Shown here: in pieces, positions 41,487 to 50,014 of the stretch
Layout of the letters: each line of letters starts with the position of its first letter
Numbering within the stretch: the stretch's first letter is position 1
Assembly (NCBI GenBank): GCA_036675275.1
Contig: JAKFFG010000006.1
Location: forward strand, 1-64,000
Length of the DNA stretch: 64,000 nucleotides
From: Pollutimonas sp036675275
Lineage (GTDB): Bacteria; Pseudomonadota; Gammaproteobacteria; Burkholderiales; Burkholderiaceae_B
Direction of reading: 5' to 3'
Translations under genes and position numbers: made by a program
The notes under the pieces: generated by a model
Told to the model about the DNA's origin: nothing
Databases searched by the model: none
Seen by the model: only the letters and a program-made list of their open reading frames with translations

Positions 41487-43727
41487 CTAGAAGTCTATGG
41501 ACATCGATAGCTTTGCTGTACGACCTCTTCCTTGGGTAACTTGCCCAAACTGCGGAGCCACTGACGCCCAGTATTTGCGATCGGCGATATTGTCGACGCC
41601 GGCGCGTAAGGTTACATTGCGGCCCTCAATTTTTGTGCGGTAAATCGCTCCAAGATCGATGCGCGTCCAGCTCGCGATCTTATATGCATTGGAGGCGCTG
41701 GTGTATTGGGAGCCGCGATGCAGCAAGCTGGCTTGCAGGGTAAGCCCTGGAACCCCTGCTATGTCCAGTTCGCTGCTGATGACGCCCTGGAAGCGGGGCA
41801 CCCCGGGGGCATAGTTGTCGTCGTTTACTCCATCTTGCGTATCCGTCAGACGAGGATCCATGAACGTTACGCCGCCCAGCACCCGCCATCCCTGGATGGG
41901 TTCGCCATAAAAGTTAATTTCGACACCACGATTACGCTGCTCGCCGGCCGCTCCAAAAATGTTCGTGGCCGTATCTAGGTAGGCTACCGGCTTCTCGATT
42001 TGAAACACCCCGAGGCTGCCACCGTAATCGCCGAAATCGACCTTGATCCCCGCTTCGGTTTGCTTGGTGCGGTAGGGGGCCATGGCTTCGAGAGGATTGG
42101 CAGCATCGGCTGGCGCAACATCACCCGCCGTGAGCCCTTCGATATGATTGGCGTAGAGTGATACCGTGTCCCATGGACGCACGACAAGCCCGAACACCGG
42201 CGTGGTCACGGACTCTTTATATTCTCCCCCGGACAACGCCTGCGTGGCGGCATCGTAGTTGAGGTCGACGATAGATTGATTGCGTGCACCCAATGTGAGC
42301 AATACGTTATCGTTGAAAAGCGACAATGTGTCGGATACTGCAAAACTGCGCAGTTGTACGCGTTTCGTAATATTGGGATCGTCAAGGTCGCCGTAGACAG
42401 ACCCGACGGGCCGTGGCAGGGCGATTTCTTCATAAAGGTTGACTGGGCCAGCCAAGGCATACTCGGATGCAGTACGCTCTACCTTGTTGAGCGCGGAGTA
42501 CGCCAGGTTCACCCGGTGTCCGACGGGGCCAGTATCGAATTCTCCTCGCAAGCCAATTTCGCCGGTAGCAGATTTGCGTTCGAAGGGCACGTACAGCATT
42601 CCCGCAGTGCCAATTCCGGCGCCGTCGACATCTGGCGACGTATATTGCCCGTCTTCTTTGTCCTGGCTGACGCCCACGGCTCCATAAGTCATCCAATCTT
42701 TATTCAGATCATACTCGAGGCGGGCAACTGCAAATGTGCTTTCCAATTCGCTGTAAGCCCAGGACTGTCCGTAGTTGACGCTGTTGGATGGCACATCAGG
42801 GACGGCGCCGGTAAAATCCACGGTCGGTCGTGGGTGGTCAAAACGTATCTTCTGATATCCGGCATCCAGCGACATGCGTACGCTGTCGCCGCGATAGTCC
42901 AGGCCCACCGTGCCCACTGTTGCGCGCATATCGGCGTCAGGTACATCGGTTTCGCCGTCATGATGGGCGGCATTGACGCGAATTCCGTACTGATTGTCTT
43001 CGCCCCATCGACGGCCGATATCGACTCCGCCTCCTACTTGCGCACGGCCCGTGTAATCCAGGTTCAGTCGGGTCAAAGGGGTATCTTCAGCACGCTTGGG
43101 CTGGATGTTGATAATCCCGCCCAAGCCGGTTCCGCCTGGGGCCGCTCCGTTCAGGAACGCACTGGCGCCTTTGAAAACTTCGACCCTTTCGACCATCTCG
43201 ACCGGCAAGACTTGCCGCGGCAAGATGCCATACAAACCGTTGAATGAGAGATCGTCATTGTTTAATGGAAAGCCGCGGATGACGAATGTTTCGGCCTGGT
43301 TCCCAAAGCCGTTCCCGACTTGCACCGAAGCGTCATTTTTCAGGACGTCGCCCAATGTACGGGCTTGCTGATCTTGTATGAGCTTGGATGTGTAGCTCGT
43401 TTGAGTGAACGGCATATCCATGGTGTCGAGATTGCCAAGAATGCCGGCTTGACCGCCCCGAGCGATCTGTCCGCCCGCATAAGCTTCAGGAGTAGGGTTC
43501 GATACGGACCCTGTTCCAGATACGGTAATTGCTCCCAAAGTTTCGGCGGGCGCTGCAATTGTTTGTGCGTTCACAGTATGCGGGATTGCTGCGGCAGCGA
43601 ACAGAAGCAGCGACACTGAACCTTGGATCGATGCGCTTATCTTGTTGGAACGGAAAGCATTATGTGGAAATAATCTTACGCCGCGCTGCCGGGCGAATTG
43701 ATACGCGTAGGGTGCGCAGGTAGACAT
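41487..43727 (-). CDS. TonB-dependent siderophore receptor
   Basis: A 746-residue outer-membrane receptor. A long signal sequence (to about VNAQ, residue 55) is followed by a plug domain with TLGDVLKNDASVQVG, ETFVIRGFPLNNDDLSFNGLYGILP and MVERVEVFKGASAFLNGAAPGGTGLGGIINI. The C-terminal barrel ends AKLSMSIDF with the usual terminal Phe. It resembles ferrichrome or hydroxamate receptors, but the ligand cannot be assigned. The TonB-ExbBD system of this window could energise it. A possible Fur box lies upstream. Confidence 0.93.
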   Translation of the reverse strand: MSTCAPYAYQFARQRGVRLFPHNAFRSNKISASIQGSVSLLLFAAAAIPHTVNAQTIAAPAETLGAITVSGTGSVSNPTPEAYAGGQIARGGQAGILGNLDTMDMPFTQTSYTSKLIQDQQARTLGDVLKNDASVQVGNGFGNQAETFVIRGFPLNNDDLSFNGLYGILPRQVLPVEMVERVEVFKGASAFLNGAAPGGTGLGGIINIQPKRAEDTPLTRLNLDYTGRAQVGGGVDIGRRWGEDNQYGIRVNAAHHDGETDVPDADMRATVGTVGLDYRGDSVRMSLDAGYQKIRFDHPRPTVDFTGAVPDVPSNSVNYGQSWAYSELESTFAVARLEYDLNKDWMTYGAVGVSQDKEDGQYTSPDVDGAGIGTAGMLYVPFERKSATGEIGLRGEFDTGPVGHRVNLAYSALNKVERTASEYALAGPVNLYEEIALPRPVGSVYGDLDDPNITKRVQLRSFAVSDTLSLFNDNVLLTLGARNQSIVDLNYDAATQALSGGEYKESVTTPVFGLVVRPWDTVSLYANHIEGLTAGDVAPADAANPLEAMAPYRTKQTEAGIKVDFGDYGGSLGVFQIEKPVAYLDTATNIFGAAGEQRNRGVEINFYGEPIQGWRVLGGVTFMDPRLTDTQDGVNDDNYAPGVPRFQGVISSELDIAGVPGLTLQASLLHRGSQYTSASNAYKIASWTRIDLGAIYRTKIEGRNVTLRAGVDNIADRKYWASVAPQFGQVTQGRGRTAKLSMSIDF

Positions 43728-43770
43728 TGGTCATGGCCTTTGGGATGAGGAAGAAGACATTCGAAATAGG

Positions 43771-43789
43771 AAAGATTCGCATTATCTTA
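43771..43789 (-). promoter_or_regulatory. Possible Fur box of the receptor operon
   Basis: On the minus strand, AAGATAATGCGAATCTTT lies about 50 bp before the receptor start. It keeps the GATAAT and AATC elements of the Fur consensus and has dyad character. Confidence 0.5.
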
Positions 43790-43831
43790 CTTTAATGTCC
43801 CGCTTGCAATACGCGTTCTCTGCCAGAGCGC

Positions 43832-44539
43832 CTATCTGGATACCTGATCCGCAAGATCATTGAAGTCGCGCGCGATGATGTCCCAGCTTTCACTTGGCTC
43901 TAAGTCAGTGGTCTGGTTTGCGCCGTGTTCCGTCGTTCTTGCCACGAAGGCGGTGCTGAGGCCGCATTGGCGGGCGGCATGCAAATCGCTGTTGTGGGCG
44001 GCCACCATGCACACTTCTTCCGGCGGCAAACCAAGGATTTCGACCATGCGCGTATAGGCGGGTGGCGACGGCTTGTACGCCTGCGTCACCTCGGCGCCCA
44101 GAATGGCGTCCCATGGAATGTGAGCACGCTTGGCCATGTTCATCATCAATGCAATATTGCCGTTCGAGGCGGGAGCAATAATGTGATCCTGCTTGAGCCG
44201 GGTGAGGCCGCCGACGACATCAGGCCAGGGATCCAGCCGGTGCCAGGCCGAATTGAATTGCTCAAGCGCATCGGCATCCAGGCCGGCGACATCGACGCCA
44301 TGATTGCGAAGTGCAATATCGAGATTCTCGCGATGCAAGATGTCCAGGCGGGTGAATGGCCGCTTGCCGTTGCGGCATGCCTCCATCGCCGGCTGATATA
44401 AGCGGCGCCAGGAGTCCGCGAACTCGTAAGGATCGATTCCGGAAAGACCGTATCGGGAGAAGAAGTCGGCGGCTTCGCGGGCTATTCCCTTGCGCCAATC
44501 CACAACAGTGCCAAATACATCGAAACAAAACGCTTTCAT
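43832..44539 (-). CDS. Haloacid dehalogenase, type II
   Basis: A 235-residue HAD-superfamily hydrolase. The nucleophile is D7 in CFDVFGTVVDW. SNGN(IALM) is motif II, K in AYKPSPPAY is motif III, and VAAHNSDLHAARQCGL is motif IV. The pattern is that of L-2-haloacid dehalogenases, which replace the halogen of 2-haloacids with inversion. The ATG at 44539 follows AGGGGAACCG. It is a single gene. Confidence 0.9.
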   Translation of the reverse strand: MKAFCFDVFGTVVDWRKGIAREAADFFSRYGLSGIDPYEFADSWRRLYQPAMEACRNGKRPFTRLDILHRENLDIALRNHGVDVAGLDADALEQFNSAWHRLDPWPDVVGGLTRLKQDHIIAPASNGNIALMMNMAKRAHIPWDAILGAEVTQAYKPSPPAYTRMVEILGLPPEEVCMVAAHNSDLHAARQCGLSTAFVARTTEHGANQTTDLEPSESWDIIARDFNDLADQVSR

Positions 44540-44744
44540 CGGTTCCCCTGATTGAGTCTGGATAATGAACAGATCATAACCTCGGCACCGGCACCGGCTG
44601 GCTCGACTGGCACTGCGGGTTGGACGACAGGCACGCCGCATGCTGTATAGCGGCATCGCATGTGATTCAAAAAAGCCGCGACCCGAGTGATACCGTTGAT
44701 TTCACATGAGGCCACCGTAACGTTAATTTTATCGAGGTGATTCT

Positions 44745-44936
44745 ATGACACGACCCTTTAAAGCAGCGTTGAATACCGAGCGAACCGCAGGCGGCCAGTT
44801 CGAATGGGTGATCACTTTCATTGATTCAACCGTTGCAACGATGCCGCAAATTGAACGTTCGGCGCAATCCTACGCGACGGAGGATGAAGCGCTCCGTGCG
44901 GGTGAAGTCGCGCTGGAGCGACTACGGGATGATTGA
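44745..44936 (+). CDS. Small conserved-looking hypothetical protein
   Basis: A 63-residue soluble protein. FEWVITFIDSTVATMPQIERSAQSYATEDEALRAGEVALERL suggests a small beta-sheet followed by a helix. GAGGTGATTCT provides a ribosome-binding site. I do not recognise the family. It ends 7 bp before the stop of the convergent symporter gene. Confidence 0.65.
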   Translation: MTRPFKAALNTERTAGGQFEWVITFIDSTVATMPQIERSAQSYATEDEALRAGEVALERLRDD

Positions 44937-44942
44937 ACTGCC

Positions 44943-46385
44943 TTAGTCGTCCAGATTCCGAATGGCAATATTCAGCCGGGCGAAATCGAATTGGGGATGC
45001 ACGCGTCGGAATTGCAGCATGAGGCCCGACACAATGACTGGCACGACAGCAGCAAGCAAAAAGGACTCGAGTAAATATTCCGGCTTCGTGCCGGGGCCTG
45101 GAAACACCAAAAGTCCGGCGACCAACCCGCACAGTGTGCTGATGAACGCGGTGACGCCGTTATAACGACGGTTGAACAAGCCGAAGAACACGGGAAAGGC
45201 GGCCGCTGAACAGAGCAGGTCGGCGAGCAGGAAGAGGTATAGCACGCTGTAGCCTTGGGCCGAGGCAATCAATACAGGGATGGCAAGAAGAAAGATGAGC
45301 CAGCGCGACATCCCCATCAGCGCTGACTTGTCGGCGCGAGGCAGCAAGCGGCGCATGTCTACGGCGATGATGCTGGATACGGCACTGATGACGGTATCGG
45401 CGGTACTCATGACCAGTGCCAGTCCTAGCGGGATCAGCGCAATGGCAAACCAGTCGGGAATGCCCGGCATCAAGATGGTGAACAGTGCGACGGAGCTGTC
45501 GCTGGTGTGGCCGAGACCGACAAAGGCCAGTCCGAACATCCCCATCATGAATATGACGGGCGCGGCAAGCAGTCCACCCAATAAAAAACCATTGCGCATG
45601 CTGCGGTTGTCCCGCGCTGCATAGACACGCTGCCAGTTGCCTTGATGGAAGAGGCCGGTCAGAAGGATGGCGACAAAGAAGGTCAGTCCGGCCTTGATGC
45701 CCACCGGGTCGGACAGGTTCAGTAACTGCGGAGCGTGCGTGCGCAGCCCCTCCATGACCGGTGTGACGCCGCCTGCTGCCCGCCAGCCCAATATGACCAA
45801 AAGCACGAGCAAGGGCACGATCACCAGCATCTGCACTTTATCGGTAAATATGGATGCCCGTATTCCGCCGTAAGAGGTGTAGAGCAGGGTGGCGCCCATG
45901 ACGATGGCGGCCGTCAGCCAGAGCGGGACCGGCGCCAGAAGAGCCACCAGTTTCGAAATGGCTGTGATTTCGGCGGTCAGGGCAATGAACATATAGAACA
46001 GCATGATGAGCAGAACCAGGCCATACATGGGTTTGCCGTAACGCACGATCACGAATTCCGTCAAGGTGTGGCCTTGCGGTATCAGTTCACGCATGCGCCG
46101 GCCCAGCGGTATCATCAACAGCCGTGGCGACATCGCACCCAATGCGTACCCAATGACCGCCGCCAGCCCACCCCATGTAGCGGCTTGGGCGGGGGCAAAT
46201 AATATCCAGGCGCCCAAGGTGGAGGCCAGCAAGGTCATTATGGTGGCAACAGCGGACTGACTATTGCGCGCCACAATATAGTCTTCGAGGCTGCCCCGGT
46301 CATGCCGGGCGTAGGCAACGCCAGCCGCGGCGAATAGCCCGGCAAAAACCAATAGCCAAAGAACTGTCGATGTACTCGCGAGCAT
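44943..46385 (-). CDS. Sodium:solute symporter under TPP riboswitch control
   Basis: A 480-residue SSS-family transporter with about thirteen helices. DYIVARNSQSAVATIMTLLAST is the family start. GALTAEITAISK-like LTAEITAISKLVALL and ALVMSTADTVISAVSSIIAVD are conserved sodium-site regions. The TPP riboswitch in its leader marks the cargo as thiamine, a thiamine precursor or a breakdown product. GGGAAATTGAC precedes the ATG. It is transcribed away from the SDR/monooxygenase operon. Confidence 0.9.
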   Translation of the reverse strand: MLASTSTVLWLLVFAGLFAAAGVAYARHDRGSLEDYIVARNSQSAVATIMTLLASTLGAWILFAPAQAATWGGLAAVIGYALGAMSPRLLMIPLGRRMRELIPQGHTLTEFVIVRYGKPMYGLVLLIMLFYMFIALTAEITAISKLVALLAPVPLWLTAAIVMGATLLYTSYGGIRASIFTDKVQMLVIVPLLVLLVILGWRAAGGVTPVMEGLRTHAPQLLNLSDPVGIKAGLTFFVAILLTGLFHQGNWQRVYAARDNRSMRNGFLLGGLLAAPVIFMMGMFGLAFVGLGHTSDSSVALFTILMPGIPDWFAIALIPLGLALVMSTADTVISAVSSIIAVDMRRLLPRADKSALMGMSRWLIFLLAIPVLIASAQGYSVLYLFLLADLLCSAAAFPVFFGLFNRRYNGVTAFISTLCGLVAGLLVFPGPGTKPEYLLESFLLAAVVPVIVSGLMLQFRRVHPQFDFARLNIAIRNLDD

Positions 46386-46498
46386 GTCAATTTCCCATTA
46401 GTCCGATGTGCCGGAGCTTGTGCAAACCAGCTGGCCGGCGTGTCGAAGGCCGGGCCGAAACGTGATCGAAGGGGGAAAAACAGCGCGAAATGATGGAT

Positions 46499-46589
46499 TT
46501 CCTTCCCTTCGCCGGCATTACCCGGATCAGGTTCAAAGGGTTACCGCAATGGATTGCGGAATCTCAGCCCGTAAAGGCTCCCCTAGGAA
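46499..46589 (-). promoter_or_regulatory. TPP riboswitch (THI element), minus strand
   Basis: On the minus strand the order is AGGGGAGCC, GGGCTGAGATTCCG, an extended P3 stem, CCCTTTGAACCTGATC, CGGGTAATGCCGGCGAAGGGA, closed by the P1 pair TTCCT/AGGAA. All conserved blocks of the TPP aptamer (CUGAGA, ACCUGAUC, GCGAAGGGA) are intact. It lies 114 bp before the symporter ATG. Confidence 0.97.
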
Positions 46590-46699
46590 CAGGCGCAAAG
46601 CTTAGGGCAGCCGGCGGACATTGTCAATTGAATCTGCGCGTCGTCGAGTGCTTATGCCGCAATGCTGAATCTGTGCAATTGTGCTATGTTTCCGGTAAC

Positions 46700-46786
46700 G
46701 ACACGGGGTGCCTCCACGCCATTAATGGCCGGGGCTGAGATGACACCCGTCGAACCTGATCCAGTTCATGCTGGCGAAGGGATGTC
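46700..46786 (+). promoter_or_regulatory. TPP riboswitch (THI element), plus strand
   Basis: ACACGGGGTGCC, GGGGCTGAGATGACACCC, GTCGAACCTGATC and CAGTTCATGCTGGCGAAGGGA follow in order, closed by GACA/TGTC. It is complete and faces away from the other THI element, 110 bp apart. It lies 61 bp before the SDR gene. Confidence 0.97.
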
Positions 46787-46822
46787 AGCCTTTCGGCGCA
46801 TGGCGCCGTGCGCACGAACATG

Positions 46823-46841
46823 CCTTCGCCTTTTTCGAAGG
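46823..46841 (+). promoter_or_regulatory. Hairpin sequestering the SDR ribosome-binding site
   Basis: CCTTCG (46823-46828) pairs with CGAAGG (46836-46841). The right arm is the Shine-Dalgarno of the SDR gene, seven bases before its ATG. It is a likely translational expression platform for the TPP riboswitch. Confidence 0.65.
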
Positions 46842-46847
46842 TATGCC

Positions 46848-47630
46848 ATGCAAATCAGCACTACAACTCTCCCCATCAGCCAACAGCTCGTTCTCGTCAC
46901 AGGCGGCGCGCGCGGCCTTGGCGAGCATTTGGTCCATGCATTTCTGCGCGAAGGTGCGCGTGTCGTTGTCAATTACTTGAGCAGCGCCGGGCGCGCCAGC
47001 GCGATAGTGCATGACGCCCCCGAGCGGGCGCTGGCGGTGCAGGCGGACGTGAGAGATGCGAACGCTGTTCGATTCATGGTGGAACAAGCGCAGGAGAGCT
47101 TCGGGATGCCCATCACCACCGTCGTCAACAATGCTCTGCCTGCATTTTCCTTCAACGGCGAAGAGCGTCCGCATGCCGAAGATTTGACTTGGGAATCGCT
47201 GCATCAGCAGTTCCAAGGCATCGTTCAAGGGGCCTTGAACACCACGCAAGCCACGGTCTCCGGCATGCAGACGCAGGGTTTCGGCCGCATCATCAATATA
47301 GGCACCAATCTTTTTCAGAACCCCGTCGTGCCGTATCACGACTACACGGCGGCCAAGGCGGCTCTGCTGTCCTTGACCCGTACCTTGTCCCATGACCTGG
47401 GACCCAAGGGCATTACCGTCAATATGGTCTCCGGCGGACTACTGCGCACCACGGATGCCTCCGCCGCTACGCCGGAGAGCGTTTTCGATCTCATCGCCGC
47501 CAGCACGCCGCTGCGCCGCGTGACGACGCCTGCCGAGTTTGCCGATGCGGTGCTGTTTTTTGCTTCACCCTGGTCGCGTTCCGTGACGGGCCAAAACCTG
47601 GTCGTCGACGGTGGATTGGTGAAAAACTGA
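46848..47630 (+). CDS. SDR-family oxidoreductase under TPP riboswitch control
   Basis: A 260-residue classical short-chain dehydrogenase/reductase. The NAD(P)-binding motif is TGGARGLGEHL, the structural motif is NNALPAF, and the catalytic pair is Y-x3-K in YHDYTAAKAALLSLT. GRIINIGTN gives the catalytic Ser region an altered form: Gly-Thr-Asn replaces the usual Ser. The ATG at 46848 follows GAAGGTATGCC. Its stop overlaps the monooxygenase start by one base. The substrate is inferred only from context: an alcohol or carbonyl on a thiamine-related compound. Confidence 0.9.
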   Translation: MQISTTTLPISQQLVLVTGGARGLGEHLVHAFLREGARVVVNYLSSAGRASAIVHDAPERALAVQADVRDANAVRFMVEQAQESFGMPITTVVNNALPAFSFNGEERPHAEDLTWESLHQQFQGIVQGALNTTQATVSGMQTQGFGRIINIGTNLFQNPVVPYHDYTAAKAALLSLTRTLSHDLGPKGITVNMVSGGLLRTTDASAATPESVFDLIAASTPLRRVTTPAEFADAVLFFASPWSRSVTGQNLVVDGGLVKN

Positions 47631-48937
47631 TGAACGAATCAAGCAAACGCATGCACATCAACCTGTTCATCTTCGGCTGCGGGCACCATCGTGCGGCGTG
47701 GCGCCATCCCAGGTCGTCCGTCGAGCGCTTGGGCGACATTTCCTATTTCGAAGAACTGGCCCAAACGGCGGAGCGCGGCAAGCTGGATGCTGTGTTCTTC
47801 GCCGACGGTCAGTCCGCTGACAACGTCGCGGATGGCCCGCGCTGGTATCTGGAGCCGCTGACGACATTGGCGGCCATGAGCCGGGCAACCGAACGCATTG
47901 GTTTGATCAGTACCGTCTCCAGCACGTTCTACACGCCGTTCCATGCCGCGCGGCTGGTCGCTTCACTGGACCACATCTCGCGCGGCCGCATGGGCTGGAA
48001 TGTTGTCACCTCCATGTTCGATGCCGAAGCGCGAAACCATGGTTTCGATGCGATGCCGGATCACGCGTGGCGTTACGCCCGTGCAGAAGAATTTGTTGAT
48101 ACAGTCTTGCGTTTGTGGGACTCCTGGGCCGATGACGCACTTGAACTGGACAGGCAGGGCGCATACGCCAGCGGCGACAAGGTGCAAGCCGTCAATCACA
48201 AGGGTGATCATTTTCGGGTCGACGGCCCTTTGACTGTGCCGCGCCCGCCCCAGGGCCACCCGGTGCTGTTCCAGGCCGGGGCGTCCGACCAGGGCAGAGA
48301 CCTGGCCGCAAGACGTGCCGAAGCCATCTACGCGGTAGCCTACGACCTGGCCGCGGCCCAGGAATACTATCGCGACATAAAGGGGCGCGTACGTGCGGCC
48401 GGCCGCCGGGACCCCGTGCCCATCATGCCGGGCCTGGTCACCTATATTGGATCGACTGTGGCGGAAGCCCGGGCCAAGCAGCGCGAGCTCGACGAACTAT
48501 TGCCGGCGCCCGATGCCTTGCGGCAATTGAGCATGTATATTGGCCGGGACTGCACGGAATGGGAGCTGGACGCCCCCGTGCCCGCTCTGACTCCTCTGGA
48601 AGAGTTCAGCGGACCCAAGGGCCGTTACGCGACGGTCCTGCGTATCATCGAAACCGAGAAGCCGACGCTGCGGCAACTGCTGGGCAGGCTGGCGGCAGGC
48701 GGCGGGCATTGCACCATGGTCGGCACACCGGAAGGCATTGCCGACGAGATGGAACGGTGGTTGCGCAATGAGGGCGCCGATGGATTCAATTTGATGCCGC
48801 CATCCTTGCCGGACGGTATCGATGACTTCGTCGAACACGTTGTGCCGGTATTGCAAAGGCGGGGCCTGTTTCGCCGGGACTATGAAACGACTACCTTGCG
48901 TGGGCATCTCGGTCTGGCACGTCCCGCTGTGGCCTGA
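47630..48937 (+). CDS. NtaA/SnaA/DszA-type FMN-dependent monooxygenase
   Basis: A 435-residue bacterial luciferase-like enzyme. GHHRAAWRHP, FADGQSAD, LDHISRGRMGWNVVTSMFDAEARNHG and PVLFQAGASDQGRDLAARRAEAIY are hallmarks of the NtaA/SnaA/DszA group, which uses reduced FMN and O2. These enzymes often attack N- or S-containing rings or chelates. A partner flavin reductase is not encoded nearby. It is translationally coupled to the SDR gene and shares its TPP riboswitch. Confidence 0.92.
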   Translation: MNESSKRMHINLFIFGCGHHRAAWRHPRSSVERLGDISYFEELAQTAERGKLDAVFFADGQSADNVADGPRWYLEPLTTLAAMSRATERIGLISTVSSTFYTPFHAARLVASLDHISRGRMGWNVVTSMFDAEARNHGFDAMPDHAWRYARAEEFVDTVLRLWDSWADDALELDRQGAYASGDKVQAVNHKGDHFRVDGPLTVPRPPQGHPVLFQAGASDQGRDLAARRAEAIYAVAYDLAAAQEYYRDIKGRVRAAGRRDPVPIMPGLVTYIGSTVAEARAKQRELDELLPAPDALRQLSMYIGRDCTEWELDAPVPALTPLEEFSGPKGRYATVLRIIETEKPTLRQLLGRLAAGGGHCTMVGTPEGIADEMERWLRNEGADGFNLMPPSLPDGIDDFVEHVVPVLQRRGLFRRDYETTTLRGHLGLARPAVA

Positions 48938-49230
48938 CGGTCATCAAACGGCAATCTGGGCGGGTTAAAAAGAAGGCCGGAGTGGGGAAGAGCCTTGCGG
49001 GGTTTTCCCGATTAACCGATCGGCCGAGGGGCATTGAGCTTATGGATGCGCCCGGCCAAATAGGGAAGAATCTCGTTTTCGCTTTTCGCGCAGGAGCCTA
49101 GCTTTGCAAGAACGTATCTCCAAATTGCTGAAAGACTCTGCCCGGCATTTCAGTATGCCCGACCGCATCGTCGCTTACACGCCCGACAGCGTTAGAACCT
49201 TTCCGGTTCCATGCTGTCTAAATTTTCATT
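48938..49230. other. Gap after the thiamine-responsive operon
   Basis: About 290 bp with no gene I can support. It contains a 14-base match to the IS end at the left edge (48983-48996). It also holds a TTG-started frame (49104) behind AGGAG that overlaps the next gene and shows no recognisable protein. Confidence 0.4.
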
Positions 49231-49596
49231 ATGAAAATCGCGAACTACGTAGTCCGACGGCTAATTCTGGCGTCGACGCTGCTGTCTCTGCTGGGCGGTT
49301 GCGCCATCTACGGCACAACACGACCTCACTATAGTTCAGGCGGCGCGGTTTACTACTCCGCGCCGGGTCCCATTTATGCGTCTCCACCTGCCCCGGTCTA
49401 CGTCGACCCATGGCCCGCAGGCCCCCCGGTATTCTTGAATTTCGGCTTTCGCTCGTGGAGCGGTCAGGGTCATCATCACCGGCATCGTGGCTGGCAAGGC
49501 GACGGACGCCGAGGCGGCGACGGCTGGCATAACGGCGGGCGCGGGGGCTACCATGGCCACCATCGTGGACACGGCGGCCGTGCCCACCGGCGTTGA
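49231..49596 (+). CDS. His/Gly-rich lipoprotein
   Basis: A 121-residue lipoprotein: signal peptide with lipobox LGGC (acceptor Cys near residue 24). A Tyr/Pro-rich middle follows (YYSAPGPIYASPPAPVYVDP). The C-terminal 45 residues are dominated by His, Gly and Arg (for example HHHRHRGW, GYHGHHRGHGG). It might bind metal, but this is composition only. The family is not recognised beyond similarity to short Pro/Tyr-rich envelope lipoproteins. Confidence 0.7.
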   Translation: MKIANYVVRRLILASTLLSLLGGCAIYGTTRPHYSSGGAVYYSAPGPIYASPPAPVYVDPWPAGPPVFLNFGFRSWSGQGHHHRHRGWQGDGRRGGDGWHNGGRGGYHGHHRGHGGRAHRR

Positions 49597-49618
49597 TGCG
49601 CTGCCCAGCCAAGCCAGT

Positions 49619-50014
49619 TCAATCAGTACGCCTGTGTTTGAGTTCGCTTATTTTGACGATTACGTAGGCAATGAGCGCAAACACAAACACCACCAGGTAC
49701 ATCCAGGCGATGCTTTGCAGGCATTCGATTATCGTGCGGTAAATCTCCAGCACCCAACGCTCGGTAGTCAAGACCAGCGGTGCAGTGTCTTTCTGCGGCG
49801 GATCGATGTAGCGCTCCAGTTCGTAAATGCGTACTCCGCCTGAGATTCCAACCACGAACGCCGCAAAGGTGATGTAGCGGCGCCAGGCAGAGGCGATATC
49901 GTCCTGGATGATGCGGTCCAGGATGCGGCTTAAAGGCTTGTCGAAAATCCGTACGACAATCAGCGAGACGATTGCCGCAATCAAGAATGTAGCCAACAGC
50001 AGAGTGAAAAACAT
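49619..50014 (-). CDS. Hypothetical three-helix membrane protein
   Basis: A 131-residue inner-membrane protein with helices at about 2-22, 48-66 and 98-122. A basic stretch, RRYITF, and a loop with DPPQKDTAPLVLTTERW lie between them. Its ATG begins directly after the TGA of the serine hydrolase gene, so it is coupled to it. The family is not recognised. Confidence 0.7.
   Translation of the reverse strand: MFFTLLLATFLIAAIVSLIVVRIFDKPLSRILDRIIQDDIASAWRRYITFAAFVVGISGGVRIYELERYIDPPQKDTAPLVLTTERWVLEIYRTIIECLQSIAWMYLVVFVFALIAYVIVKISELKHRRTD

Noticed and set aside
49104..49334. TTG-started 76-codon frame with AGGAG upstream
   Set aside because: It overlaps most of the start of the lipoprotein gene in another frame, and its second half is simply the shadow of that gene. 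The first 30 codons resemble no family I know.
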